64,000 nt of DNA from Bacteroidales bacterium KHT7 (GCA_900102385.1 FNBQ01000004.1:62001-126000); one strand, 5' to 3'; shown: positions 1-9,601, counted from the first letter of the stretch. Numbers and translations: made by a program. The notes: generated from the letters alone by a model not told the origin.

Positions 1-12
1 AAATACAAAAAG

Positions 13-2031
13 ATGAATGATTCAAAACTTATGAACCTAGCAGCAAATAACATTCGTATCCTTGCTGCATCAATGGTTGAAAAGGCTAAGTCTGGTCATC
101 CCGGCGGTGCTATGGGTGGTGCAGACTTTATCAATGTGCTTTATTCTGAGTTTCTTCAGTACGATCCTGCAAACCCAACATGGGTAGGTCGCGACCGTTT
201 CTTCCTCGATCCGGGCCACATGGCTCCAATGCTTTACTCACAGCTTGCACTCATCGGCAAGTTCACTCTCGATGAGTTGGCACAGTTGCGCCAGTGGGGT
301 TCTCCAACAACTGGTCACCCAGAGTTCGAGATTGCCCGTGGTATCGAGAACACATCTGGTCCTCTTGGTCAGGGTCACTCTTATGCTGTAGGTGCAGCCA
401 TCGCAGCCAAGTTCCTTGCTGCACACACAGGCAACCCTACATTCGAGAAGGAGACTATCTACGCTTACATCTCAGATGGTGGCGTTCAGGAAGAGATTTC
501 ACAGGGTTCTGCACGTATTGCCGGCGTTTTGGGTCTTGACAACCTCATCATGTTCTACGACTCTAACGACATTCAGTTGTCTACAGAGACTAAGGAGGTT
601 ATGAACGAGGATACAGCCGCTAAGTACAAGGCTTTGGGCTGGGAAGTTTTCGAAATCAACGGTAACGATGCCGAGCAGATTCGCGAGGCTATCAAGAAGG
701 CACAGGCTGTTAAGGGCAAACCTGCACTCATCATCGGTAAGTGTATCATGGGTAAGGGCGCTATCAAGGCCGACGGTACTTCATACGAGGCTAACTGCAA
801 GACTCATGGTGCTCCTCTTGGCGGCGACGCATACGTTAACACAATAAAGAACCTTGGCGGCGACCCTGAGAATCCATTCCAGATTTTCCCAGAGGTCAAG
901 GAGCTTTACGCAAAGCGTGCCGAGGAGTTGAAGAAGATTGCAGCCGACCGCTATGCTGAAGAGAAGGCATGGGCTGCAGCAAATCCAGATAAGGCTGCTG
1001 CTCAGGATGAGTGGTTCAGCGGAAAGGCTCCAAAGATAGACTGGAGCAAGTGCGTACAGAAGGACAACGATGCTACACGTTCAGCATCTGCTGCATGTCT
1101 TGGCGTTTTGGCAGAGCAGGTTCCAAACATGATCTGCGCATCAGCCGACCTTTCTAACTCAGATAAGACTGACGGCTTCTTGAAGAAGACTAAGGCATTC
1201 ACTAAGGGTGATTTCTCAGGCGCATTCTTCCAGGCAGGTGTTGCCGAGCTTACAATGGCTTGCTGCTGTATAGGTATGGCACTTCACGGAGGTGTTATCC
1301 CAGCATGCGGTACATTCTTCGTATTCTCTGACTATATGAAGCCAGCAGTTCGTATGGCTGCATTGATGGAGTTGCCAGTTAAGTTCATCTGGACTCACGA
1401 TGCATTCCGCGTAGGTGAAGACGGTCCTACTCACGAGCCAGTTGAGCAGGAGGCACAGATTCGCTTGATGGAGAAACTGAAGAACCACCACGGCAAGAAC
1501 TCAACTCTCGTTCTCCGTCCTGCTGATGCAAAGGAGACAACAGAGGCTTGGGCTATGGCTATGGAGAACACAGACTCTCCTACCGCGCTTATCCTTTCTC
1601 GTCAGAACATCAACAACCTTCCTGAGGGCAACGACTACTCACAGGCTAAGAAGGGCGGTTATGTTGTAGCAGGTAGCGATGCTAATCCTGATGTTATCCT
1701 CGTAGCTTCTGGTTCTGAGGTTTCAACATTGGTTGCAGGTGCTGAGCTTCTGCGCAAGGACGGCAAGAAGGTTGCAATCGTGAGCGTTCCATCAGAGGGC
1801 TTGTTCCGCAACCAGAGCAAGGAATATCAGCAGAGCGTACTTCCTGCAGGTGTGAAGAAGTTCGGTCTTACAGCTGGTCTTCCAGTAAACCTTATCGGTC
1901 TTGTTCCTGAATCTGAAGGTAAGATTTGGGGCTTGGAGAGCTTCGGTTTCTCTGCTCCTTACAAGGTGCTCGATGAGAAACTTGGCTTCACAGCCGAGAA
2001 TGTTTACAAGCAGGTAAATTCTATGTTCTAA
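13..2031 (+). CDS. tkt: Transketolase
   Basis: Thiamine-diphosphate enzyme that moves two-carbon ketol units between sugar phosphates in the non-oxidative pentose phosphate pathway; cytoplasmic. The 672-residue length is normal for a full-size transketolase. The N-terminal cofactor domain carries the substrate-loop motif KSGHPGGAMG (about residues 26-35) and a diphosphate-binding segment ISDGGVQEE (about 153-161). The middle pyrimidine-binding domain holds GVAELTM (about 413-419), whose Glu is the expected catalytic acid, and THDAFRVGEDGPTHEP (about 465-480). The C-terminal transketolase domain is complete. The start lies 12 bases from the window edge, so its promoter is not visible. A hairpin terminator follows directly. 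The family call is very secure. Confidence 0.98.
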   Translation: MNDSKLMNLAANNIRILAASMVEKAKSGHPGGAMGGADFINVLYSEFLQYDPANPTWVGRDRFFLDPGHMAPMLYSQLALIGKFTLDELAQLRQWGSPTTGHPEFEIARGIENTSGPLGQGHSYAVGAAIAAKFLAAHTGNPTFEKETIYAYISDGGVQEEISQGSARIAGVLGLDNLIMFYDSNDIQLSTETKEVMNEDTAAKYKALGWEVFEINGNDAEQIREAIKKAQAVKGKPALIIGKCIMGKGAIKADGTSYEANCKTHGAPLGGDAYVNTIKNLGGDPENPFQIFPEVKELYAKRAEELKKIAADRYAEEKAWAAANPDKAAAQDEWFSGKAPKIDWSKCVQKDNDATRSASAACLGVLAEQVPNMICASADLSNSDKTDGFLKKTKAFTKGDFSGAFFQAGVAELTMACCCIGMALHGGVIPACGTFFVFSDYMKPAVRMAALMELPVKFIWTHDAFRVGEDGPTHEPVEQEAQIRLMEKLKNHHGKNSTLVLRPADAKETTEAWAMAMENTDSPTALILSRQNINNLPEGNDYSQAKKGGYVVAGSDANPDVILVASGSEVSTLVAGAELLRKDGKKVAIVSVPSEGLFRNQSKEYQQSVLPAGVKKFGLTAGLPVNLIGLVPESEGKIWGLESFGFSAPYKVLDEKLGFTAENVYKQVNSMF

Positions 2032-2045
2032 TAAAAAATACCAAC

Positions 2046-2083
2046 GGCTATCTCGTCTTTTCCGGGCGAGGTAGCCTTTTTTT
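2046..2083 (+). terminator. Rho-independent terminator after tkt
   Basis: A 10-bp stem (GGCTATCTCG with CGAGGTAGCC, one G-T wobble) closes an 11-base loop and is followed by seven T. It lies 15 bases past the transketolase stop and separates it from the GH9 gene. Confidence 0.9.
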
Positions 2084-2104
2084 ACAACCTTTAATTACCA
2101 AATA

Positions 2105-3877
2105 ATGAATAACACCTTATTATTTTCATGTTGCTGCATGACAGCAATGGCTTTTGCCGGCTGCAAAAACGCAGGCACGGAGCAACAAAGCGAACTGATT
2201 AGGTATAATCAGATAGGCTACTACCCTTCGCAAGAGAAGGTTATCGTCGTTGAAGGCGCATCACCCGACGACGAGTACACAATCACAGACATTCAGACAA
2301 AAGAAGAAATTTGGCGAGGAAAGGCGTCGAGAACAGCCACATCACCATGGAGCGGCAAGGAAAGAGCCGTGGTCGATTTCACATCTGTCTCAAAGCCCGG
2401 AAAATACACAATCTCAAGTCCGAGCGGAAAAGTAGAAATCGAGATTAAAGACAACGCCCTGAAACAACTTGCTGATGCATCTGCCAAGGCTTACTACTAC
2501 CAGCGCACGGGAGTTGCGATAGAAGAGCAGTATGCCGGAGTATGGCATCGCCCTGCCGGACATCCCGACACAAAAGTCTACATCCACGAGAGCGCGGCAT
2601 CTAAATCGCGTCCTGCCGGAACGGAGATCTCATCACCTTACGGATGGTACGATGCCGGCGACTACAACAAATACATCGTCAACTCGGCATATAGCGTTTC
2701 CATGATGCTGCAAGTCTACGCGCAATGTCCCGAATATTTCGCAAAGCAGAATCTCAACATTCCAGAAAGCAAGAACGCCACTCCCGACCTTATCGACGAA
2801 CTCTATTTCAACCTGAAATGGATGATGACTATGCAAGACCCAGAGGACGGCGGAGTTTACCACAAACTTACAACACCAAACTTCGAGGCCTTCATAATGC
2901 CTTCGGAATGTAAGCAGAAGAGATACGTCGTGGCAAAATCGGTTACGGCAACGCTCGACTTTGCCGCGCTTATGGCTCAGGTTGCACGCAACAGCGACAT
3001 CTGGGAGAAGGACTACAAGGGATTTGCAGAGCAGGCTCGCAAGGCAGCCGAGAAGGCTTACAAATGGGCTCTGGCAAACCAATCGCAGACTTACAGACAA
3101 GATGAGCTGAACAAAAAGTTCAAGCCAGAGGTTAATACCGGAACATACGGCGACGAGCACATCGACGACGAAAGATTCTGGGCTGCCACCGAGATGTTTC
3201 TGCTTACCTGCAAGGACGAGTACAAGAAAGACATGATAAAGTTTGCACCAAAGCAGTTCACTCTGCCAACATGGGGCAACGTGGCATCTCTCGGCGTTTA
3301 CGAACTGCTCACCCACACGCCAAGCGAAGGCTGCAAGGACGAGGTTCAGCTATTCGAGAACCAGAAGGCGCAGTTCATCAAATACCTCGATTCGCAACTC
3401 GAGAAAGTTCCTACATCATGCTTCAACACCTCATTCGGAAATAGCGACAAGGATTTCTTCTGGGGCTGTCTTTCCGAAGGTTTTGCCAACGAAGGTATTG
3501 CGATGATGTTCGGCTACAAGTGTACGGGCGATGCGAAATACAGCACCAATGCCGTCCGCAATGCCGACTATATCTTCGGAATCAACCCATTGTCGTATTG
3601 CTACGTTACAGGCTTCGGAACAAAGAGTCCTATGCATCCGCACATGCGTCTGAGCGCAGCCGACGGCATAGACGACCCTATCCCGGGATTCCTTGTTGGC
3701 GGTCCTAACGCAGGCAAGAACGACAAGGAATACGTCAAATATACAACCGACATAGCCGACGAATGTTATCAGGATGTTGAAGGCTCATATGCCCAGAACG
3801 AGATTGCCATCAACTGGAACTCAACGCTCGTGGCTCTCACCTCATGGATAGACGCCACCTTCGGCAAAGAAAAATAA
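2105..3877 (+). CDS. Glycoside hydrolase family 9 lipoprotein (endoglucanase-like)
   Basis: Probable secreted or surface-anchored beta-glucanase. The signal peptide ends in a lipobox (FAGC, Cys about residue 20), so the mature protein should be lipid-anchored. An N-terminal immunoglobulin-like CelD_N-type domain (about residues 30-120) precedes an (alpha/alpha)6 GH9 barrel. The GH9 signature DAGDYNKY (about 183-190) carries the Asp residues of the inverting mechanism; a later active-site block with HPHMRLSA and SYAQNEIAINWN (Glu as acid) is near the C terminus. Length of 590 fits this architecture. No carbohydrate-binding module or dockerin is visible. Family membership is strong; substrate (cellulose, mixed-linkage glucan or xyloglucan) cannot be read from the sequence. 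Confidence 0.93.
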   Translation: MNNTLLFSCCCMTAMAFAGCKNAGTEQQSELIRYNQIGYYPSQEKVIVVEGASPDDEYTITDIQTKEEIWRGKASRTATSPWSGKERAVVDFTSVSKPGKYTISSPSGKVEIEIKDNALKQLADASAKAYYYQRTGVAIEEQYAGVWHRPAGHPDTKVYIHESAASKSRPAGTEISSPYGWYDAGDYNKYIVNSAYSVSMMLQVYAQCPEYFAKQNLNIPESKNATPDLIDELYFNLKWMMTMQDPEDGGVYHKLTTPNFEAFIMPSECKQKRYVVAKSVTATLDFAALMAQVARNSDIWEKDYKGFAEQARKAAEKAYKWALANQSQTYRQDELNKKFKPEVNTGTYGDEHIDDERFWAATEMFLLTCKDEYKKDMIKFAPKQFTLPTWGNVASLGVYELLTHTPSEGCKDEVQLFENQKAQFIKYLDSQLEKVPTSCFNTSFGNSDKDFFWGCLSEGFANEGIAMMFGYKCTGDAKYSTNAVRNADYIFGINPLSYCYVTGFGTKSPMHPHMRLSAADGIDDPIPGFLVGGPNAGKNDKEYVKYTTDIADECYQDVEGSYAQNEIAINWNSTLVALTSWIDATFGKEK

Positions 3878-3899
3878 CAAATTTTAATCTATAACCCAT

Positions 3900-3937
3900 G
3901 CGCGGTATGTCACAAGATGGCATATCGCGCTTTCTTT
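3900..3937 (+). terminator. Terminator after the GH9 gene
   Basis: A 10-bp stem (GCGCGGTATG with CATATCGCGC, one wobble) is followed by TTTCTTT, 22 bases after the GH9 stop. Confidence 0.8.
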
Positions 3938-4132
3938 ATGCAACAAAAGCATGTGCTTACTTCCCTTTTCAAGCATGGTTTCGAGAAAACGGCATAATGG
4001 CATCGCCCCTCCCCATAACAGATGCAAAGCAAAACGGCCATATAACTTACAGTTCAGCATATTTCGCGAAAAAACATTTACATTTTTCCAAAAAGATGCT
4101 TGCCTACATCAAATGATTATACTATTTTTGTA

Positions 4133-4140
4133 CAATATTA
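4133..4140 (+). promoter_or_regulatory. Bacteroidetes -7 box upstream of the two-gene operon
   Basis: TATTTTTG fits the TAnnTTTG consensus and is followed by an A-rich untranslated leader. It is the best promoter candidate for the operon beginning at 4174 or 4361. Confidence 0.55.
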
Positions 4141-4173
4141 AACTAAAACAAAAAAAACACTAAACATAAAAAA

Positions 4174-4314
4174 ATGTCTAAGAAGCAAGAAAATAAACTA
4201 TGCCATGGCTTGCCTACCCTCTCATCCCGTTATGAGGCCATGCCGCACATCAAGGTGCACACGCGCACACACCTGTCAGATACAGCAAGCACGCCTGTGC
4301 AGCAGCACATTTAA
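4174..4314 (+). CDS. Possible 46-residue leader ORF
   Basis: A short open frame that starts 33 bases after the -7 box behind an A-rich leader and ends 46 bases before the next gene. The product begins MSKKQENKLCHGL and is rich in His, Thr and Ser; it resembles no family I recognise. Its position suits a leader peptide or a small independent protein, but chance is a real alternative because no conservation test was possible. Confidence 0.3.
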   Translation: MSKKQENKLCHGLPTLSSRYEAMPHIKVHTRTHLSDTASTPVQQHI

Positions 4315-4360
4315 AACATTTTTCAATACTTGCAAAAACAAGAAACGTACAATAATAAAA

Positions 4361-5302
4361 ATGTCCGTATATTCTGTCTATACATTCGAGATTCAGGAAG
4401 GCGAAAAGAGCCTTTTCTACAACAACACAAGCCTCAGGACCATCGACAAGGCCAACACCATAGTGGGAAACATCCTTCACGACGGACTTACCGTTGTGGG
4501 CAAGAAGAAACGCGAGGCCATGCCCCTGCGCAGCATCAACATGACCGAGCGCAACGACGTCTACTCGTGGACGCTCTGCAACGCCAAGGAGATAACCCAG
4601 TACGAGGGGCACGACAAGAACGTCATCGAGTCGCATCCGGGAAGCTACATCATAGTAGACAACCGCGAGGACGTATGCCAGATTCTTGTCGAGAGGAACG
4701 GAGCGTTCAACTCCGATACCGACAAGGTGATAAGGTTCTTCAAGAACTCCATCAACACAAGGCTGTCCGACTACTGTCTCAGGATTGTGGTAAAGCAGAA
4801 GTATCAGGCCGGCAAGTTCAAGGAGCTGATACGCGAGAGGATTGCCAACCACAACGACCATGTAAGAAAGATTGTATGGGAGTTTCCGAACCCCGACAGG
4901 GTGAAGGGCGTGGACGCAAGCCGGCAGATGAAGCAGAACCTCGAGGGGCTAAGGCTCATAACGCAGGCCACCAACGCCCTCAAGGGCAAGCTCATTCTCA
5001 GCGGCTCAAAAGACGAGCCTATGTGCGTAGACGACTCCAAGATCGAGGACATGGCGCAGATTATAGCCCTTAGCGCCCAGAACAACTACAGCCTGTCATA
5101 CCACTTCTACAACTCGCCTACCGTCTACATGAAAAACGTGGCAAACGCATGCTTCACCATCGACGAGAAGATTATCGACGACTTCAGCCGCGGACAGTCG
5201 TTCGTCGACAAGAACGGCCAGACCACATACCAGCTCATTTCTGTCCTCGACGACATCCGAAACAAGATTAGCGACTATGACAATAAGATTATTGACGAAT
5301 GA
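4361..5302 (+). CDS. Hypothetical protein, first gene of an unrecognised pair
   Basis: I do not recognise this 313-residue protein. The start is placed at MSVYSVYTFEI because the open frame upstream of it reads as low-quality sequence overlapping the small ORF in another frame, and an A-rich stretch (CAATAATAAAA) lies just before it. The protein looks soluble, with mixed alpha/beta content, an N-terminal beta-rich part (about residues 1-110) and a helical, charged middle (about 140-230). No signal peptide, transmembrane segment or nucleotide-binding motif is visible. It overlaps the next gene by 26 bases, implying translational coupling. Base composition is like the host genes and unlike the AT-rich NTPase that follows. 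Confidence 0.8.
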   Translation: MSVYSVYTFEIQEGEKSLFYNNTSLRTIDKANTIVGNILHDGLTVVGKKKREAMPLRSINMTERNDVYSWTLCNAKEITQYEGHDKNVIESHPGSYIIVDNREDVCQILVERNGAFNSDTDKVIRFFKNSINTRLSDYCLRIVVKQKYQAGKFKELIRERIANHNDHVRKIVWEFPNPDRVKGVDASRQMKQNLEGLRLITQATNALKGKLILSGSKDEPMCVDDSKIEDMAQIIALSAQNNYSLSYHFYNSPTVYMKNVANACFTIDEKIIDDFSRGQSFVDKNGQTTYQLISVLDDIRNKISDYDNKIIDE

Positions 5303-6215
5303 CCAGAGGAAGCTGCTGCGCCAGCAGTTGCGCGACAACGCCGTCTACATAGCCGTAAAGCAGGCCTACAAGAGCCGAGAGACCGACATGGAAAGGCTGC
5401 ACTTCTCGCCCGAGGAGATATTCGTAAACTGCTTCGTCTGCTTCGACCGCATGCTCCGCGAGCCCGACAGAGCCGAGGCTATAACCGACACTCTTTGGGA
5501 CGATGTGTTCAACGACCTTCGCAACGATGCCGACGACTGCGGACGCAGCTACGACCGGCAGGAGATGGAGACGGCAGCCTCGCTCGTGCTCTACACGCTC
5601 ATGGTGCTTACCGAGGCGAGCCACCGATGGGAGCTGGCACGATACAACGGCTATCTCATGCAGATGCTGGCATGCCACTCCAACCCCGACGACATCTGTC
5701 TGCCCATGCAGGCATGCATATCGGGCGAGCTGGCCGAATATGTCGGGGCATACATCGAGGCCGACGAATATATTAGCGACCGCATAGACAACCAGTCGCC
5801 CACCCCCGACCCGGTAAGAAAGATAAGACGAGCCGACCGCAGCAGGATAAAGGAGGGCATACGCAGGCGGCTCGCCTTCATGAAGGGCGTACTGCCTTGC
5901 AGCAGCCAGAGCATCATGCGCCCGGCCGACTACGACATCATGACCGAATGTGTCGACTACCTTGTCGAGAACGGCGTGGTTAGGAAGATGCGGCGCAAGA
6001 TAACCACTTGCCTAAGCAACGCCCACCTGCGCTACACGTTCTATCTCATCTACCGCAACGAGGGCAGAGACATAGGCCGAAGCCTCTGGCTCGAGTTCCT
6101 TGCCGAGACCTTCGCCCAGTTTGGCGACAGCACCTCGTCGCTCGCCAACCACTTCTCCGACAAGCCGCACAACTACGACATGTGTACCGGCAGTCCCTCG
6201 CCCGAAGCAGAATGA
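5277..6215 (+). CDS. Hypothetical protein, second gene of the pair
   Basis: A 312-residue, mostly helical, acidic protein that I do not recognise. It begins inside the 3' end of the previous gene (26-base overlap) and is followed by a strong bidirectional hairpin, so the two form a closed operon. No membrane segment, signal peptide or catalytic motif stands out. The C-terminal quarter has a basic stretch (VRKMRRKITTC) and conserved-looking aromatic residues. The tight coupling suggests the two products work together, possibly as a complex. Function is unknown. Confidence 0.78.
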   Translation: MTIRLLTNDQRKLLRQQLRDNAVYIAVKQAYKSRETDMERLHFSPEEIFVNCFVCFDRMLREPDRAEAITDTLWDDVFNDLRNDADDCGRSYDRQEMETAASLVLYTLMVLTEASHRWELARYNGYLMQMLACHSNPDDICLPMQACISGELAEYVGAYIEADEYISDRIDNQSPTPDPVRKIRRADRSRIKEGIRRRLAFMKGVLPCSSQSIMRPADYDIMTECVDYLVENGVVRKMRRKITTCLSNAHLRYTFYLIYRNEGRDIGRSLWLEFLAETFAQFGDSTSSLANHFSDKPHNYDMCTGSPSPEAE

Positions 6216-6227
6216 CCACAAAGTAAC

Positions 6228-6268
6228 AAAAGCGTCCGCATCACAAAGAATTTGATACGGACGCTTTT
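6228..6268 (+). terminator. Terminator after the 4361-6215 operon
   Basis: A 15-bp near-perfect stem (AAAAGCGTCCGCATC with GATACGGACGCTTTT) with an 11-base loop; A-rich on one side and T-rich on the other, so it can act in both directions. Confidence 0.85.
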
Positions 6269-6487
6269 CCCTTTCTCGCTTGTTGTGGGCGATGACAAGA
6301 AAACGAATCCCACACTTCCCCATTCCCCCCGAAAGCATTTGTAATGCCACATTTGCAGAAATAGAAAAAAGTTCGGATTACTATTCCAACCTGCCGTTTT
6401 TCTCCAAAAATCAGCCACAAAGCATAAAAAAAGGCTATTTCCGACAAGTTTTATATAAAAAATGACACAATAATAACGTTTTTTCAT

Positions 6488-6496
6488 TATGTTTGC
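6488..6496 (+). promoter_or_regulatory. -7 promoter box for the KAP NTPase gene
   Basis: TATGTTTGC matches TAnnTTTGC exactly and lies 36 bases before the start codon at 6532. Confidence 0.65.
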
Positions 6497-6531
6497 ACTA
6501 AATATAAATTTTGCAAAACTGAATTTTTCCT

Positions 6532-9500
6532 ATGATACGTTCATTTACTAAATACATAACCCTTTCTCTCTTTATCGCATATATCTTTGTTGCTTACATA
6601 GATTGGTATATAGATTGGCATAATAAAAATGTTGTATCAATTCTTAGCCAATTTAAATCAAATATCTGGATGCAACTACTTACTGGAGTCTTGATTGTTA
6701 TAGCTGGATATGATCTAAAATCGAAATATCAATTGCGTTATCATTATGACTGGAAAGTAATTCTGCCTTTATTTCTTGTATCTATATTATTAGCATATTA
6801 CCGATTTTTTACTGAAAGATACAACTATATTTATTGGATATGTCCCGTATACTATGTTGATGTTATATACTCTTTCGGTTTCTTATACTCTATAGTTGCA
6901 TCCGTAAATTATTACAGAACGTATCGTATCAAATGTATAAGAAATAAGGAAAAAAGTCCCAAAGATGTTATATTCTTGGACTTTTTATGCCCCAACCAAA
7001 ATTATATAATAACACCTCTCAAATTGTGTTACAAATTGTTAGATTGGATTTTTACAATACTCCATATAGATGACATTAGACATGCTATATTGAATTATTG
7101 CATAAAGTTATATAAAAAATGCAAAGGAATACTCCATATAGATGTCCTTATAAAGTATCTGGATTTACACCCTTTGAAGGCTCTTGATGCCCGTATACAT
7201 ACTATATTGAAGTATTACAGACTATGCCGTATAAAGTTATATAAAAAACACAAAGGAATACTCCATATAATAGATGTCCTTAGACATACTATATTGAAGT
7301 ATTACAGACTACGCCGTATAAAGTTATATAAAAAATACAAAGGAAATAATTCAACTTGTGAAATATTAGACGATTACCCTATAGAAACTAAAGAAGAAGA
7401 TATATTTGAGTTTGAAGATGAAGTAACAAAAATTTTAGAGAAAATAAAAAAACATGATAGAGAGAAATCTTTTAGTATTTCTATTACAGGCGCATGGGGA
7501 ACAGGAAAAACCTCTTTTATGAATCTCGTAAAAGAGAATATAAATAAAAAGGATTTTGAAATTGTGCGTTTTAATCCTCGCGATTGTAAATCATTCCAAA
7601 CTATCCAAGAGGAATTTTTTACAACTATTGCGTGTGTATTGTCTAAATACGATTCAAGATGCAGCAATACGATAAAAGATTATATGGCATCTTTGCAGCT
7701 AATTGACAATCGTGGCATTATAGAAAAACTCACAAGCTTTTACCAAATATGGAATAAAGTAGAACTTAAAGAATCAATCGAAAAATCCTTTGCTTCTCTC
7801 AACAAAAGAGTTCTCGTTATGATAGACGACTTTGACAGACTGTCAAAAGCCGAAATTTTTGAAGTATTGAAACTAATAGACAGTAATGCTGCATTTACAA
7901 ACCTCATATTTCTTACTGCGTACGACAAAGTGCAGGTTAACAAAATGTTAGGCAATGATTACGAAACTAAAGATGCTTGCTTTGTTGACAAATTCTTTAA
8001 CTCTGAATTTGCCATACCTTTACGTCCATATTCTTACATTTCAAGCTATATTGAAGAGTATTTGTTGCCAGATGCAACTGATGATGAAAAAGCGGATTTT
8101 CACAAAACGATAACAAAGCAAGAATCTATATTCAAGGACTATATTCCAACCCTAAGAGATGCAAAACGCTACATAAATCAGTTTAGGCACGATTACAAAG
8201 GTGTCAGAGGAGATGTTGTGGTTAAAGAATTTTTGTTAGTACAGCTAATAAAATATCGTTATCCAGACCAATATAAATCTTTATTTAAAAAAGAATATGT
8301 TGAAGAAGGAGGTATTATCTATGGCAATATGAATATTTTATACTTAAAGAAAGATATAGACAAAAAACTCAATATATATACAATCTTAAATACTTTATTT
8401 TCTACAGACAACGATAATAATTCATACAAGCATGTTTATGACATACATAGCTTTGATAATTATTTCGTAAATCGAATATATAGCTCATTAAGGATTAAAG
8501 ACATGAAAAACCTCTTCTCATTACAATGGGACAAGGTAAAAAATACGATAGACGAATGGAATACTAATGAGGATAAATCAAAGGACTTCACTGATTATCT
8601 TGATAGTTATTACATAGACAATTTAGGAAATGGCTCTTTATATTTCAGATATATGGAAATGCTTGCATATTTGGCATATAAAAAGCCTATTTCACGAGCA
8701 TACGAGTTGTTCATGAAAGTTATTCAGACTCAAAACCTATATGAATATCACCAAAAATATAGATTAGATTTTACAAATTATAAGAATCGTTTGCTTGAAA
8801 TAATAGAAGGAAACGCCCCTCAATTATTCACTCGTATTCATTACGAGTACAAAACATTACGCAAAAACGAAGATGAATATCTTATTAAAGACAATGACAT
8901 TTGGCCTTTGATTAAGAAAAAATTCATCCAAACAACGAAGGATGATTCAGCCGATGATGACAATCTCATTAACTGGCTGTATCGATGTATTGATAATATG
9001 GAGGAAACAACAAGAAAGATATTTTTGGATAAAGAATGTCTTAAAGCGTATCGCCAAAGAGTTGAGAAGAATCCAGATTACTATATTAAAACGTTTGTAC
9101 GTCTTGGCCTGAAAACATCAAGACCCGATTTGAATTCCATAGTTTGCGAGCCTTTCTGGGAGCAGATATTCGGAAACAAGACGCAATTTGAGGCTTTTTT
9201 AACCCAATGTAAAAAAGACAATATTGAAAAGTCTGAGCTGGCATGGAACTTCTGGCTATTATACAAGGCAAATAATTATAAACCTATTGAGTTCGAGAAT
9301 CAAGGAAATGTTCAAGAGAAAATTGACAACAATCTTGTTGAAGAAATCAAAAAACTTGAAGAAATGCAGAAGATTGAGGTAAAGGTATATCAAATCCCAG
9401 ATAATTGCAAATCAAACCAACATAAAGTAGTATACAAAAAATTTTTGTTGAAATATAAAAAAGAATTGGACGACATTACACTCAATATTTCATTAAATGG

Positions 9501-9555
9501 CAAAATAAGAAAAGCCATTGATGAAAAAATAAAAAAATTGGGTATTTTTGAGTAA
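6532..9555 (+). CDS. Membrane-anchored KAP-family P-loop NTPase
   Basis: A 1007-residue protein with about four transmembrane helices in the first 130 residues (near 8-30, 45-62, 74-92 and 102-125), a linker made of three imperfect 29-codon repeats, then a P-loop NTPase domain. Walker A is GAWGTGKT (residues 320-327) and Walker B is MIDDFD (about 430-435). The N-terminal membrane insertion and this P-loop style fit the KAP family, which includes the F-plasmid phage-exclusion protein PifA and eukaryotic Kidins220. The C-terminal 500 residues are helical with no motif I can name. The gene is clearly AT-richer than its neighbours and rich in AAA, ATA and TTA codons, suggesting recent acquisition. 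An anti-phage role is inference from family and context. It is not in an operon. Confidence 0.85.
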   Translation: MIRSFTKYITLSLFIAYIFVAYIDWYIDWHNKNVVSILSQFKSNIWMQLLTGVLIVIAGYDLKSKYQLRYHYDWKVILPLFLVSILLAYYRFFTERYNYIYWICPVYYVDVIYSFGFLYSIVASVNYYRTYRIKCIRNKEKSPKDVIFLDFLCPNQNYIITPLKLCYKLLDWIFTILHIDDIRHAILNYCIKLYKKCKGILHIDVLIKYLDLHPLKALDARIHTILKYYRLCRIKLYKKHKGILHIIDVLRHTILKYYRLRRIKLYKKYKGNNSTCEILDDYPIETKEEDIFEFEDEVTKILEKIKKHDREKSFSISITGAWGTGKTSFMNLVKENINKKDFEIVRFNPRDCKSFQTIQEEFFTTIACVLSKYDSRCSNTIKDYMASLQLIDNRGIIEKLTSFYQIWNKVELKESIEKSFASLNKRVLVMIDDFDRLSKAEIFEVLKLIDSNAAFTNLIFLTAYDKVQVNKMLGNDYETKDACFVDKFFNSEFAIPLRPYSYISSYIEEYLLPDATDDEKADFHKTITKQESIFKDYIPTLRDAKRYINQFRHDYKGVRGDVVVKEFLLVQLIKYRYPDQYKSLFKKEYVEEGGIIYGNMNILYLKKDIDKKLNIYTILNTLFSTDNDNNSYKHVYDIHSFDNYFVNRIYSSLRIKDMKNLFSLQWDKVKNTIDEWNTNEDKSKDFTDYLDSYYIDNLGNGSLYFRYMEMLAYLAYKKPISRAYELFMKVIQTQNLYEYHQKYRLDFTNYKNRLLEIIEGNAPQLFTRIHYEYKTLRKNEDEYLIKDNDIWPLIKKKFIQTTKDDSADDDNLINWLYRCIDNMEETTRKIFLDKECLKAYRQRVEKNPDYYIKTFVRLGLKTSRPDLNSIVCEPFWEQIFGNKTQFEAFLTQCKKDNIEKSELAWNFWLLYKANNYKPIEFENQGNVQEKIDNNLVEEIKKLEEMQKIEVKVYQIPDNCKSNQHKVVYKKFLLKYKKELDDITLNISLNGKIRKAIDEKIKKLGIFE
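7081..7345 (+). repeat. Three in-frame imperfect repeats inside the KAP gene
   Basis: Copies begin at 7081, 7198 and 7285. The last two are exactly 87 bp (29 codons) apart and nearly identical; the first is separated by 117 bp (87 plus 30). Each encodes a basic segment like HTILKYYRLRRIKLYKK. The repeat keeps frame and lies between the membrane helices and the ATPase domain. Confidence 0.85.
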
Positions 9556-9568
9556 TTAAGAATTTACT

Positions 9569-9601
9569 CCCCTCACAAGTGAGCCATTCTCGCTTGTGGG
9601 G
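9569..9601 (+). terminator. Hairpin after the KAP gene
   Basis: Stem CACAAGTGAG with CTCGCTTGTG (one wobble) extended by CCC/GGG, 13 bases past the stop. No T-run follows, so termination is likely but not certain. Confidence 0.5.

Noticed and set aside
3898-4163. Overlapping 70-72 residue frames after the GH9 gene
   Set aside because: They start on a terminator hairpin and run through AT-rich intergenic sequence with no coding quality.
4250-4861. 203-residue minus-strand frame
   Set aside because: Antisense to the 4361 gene, no motif, no promoter.
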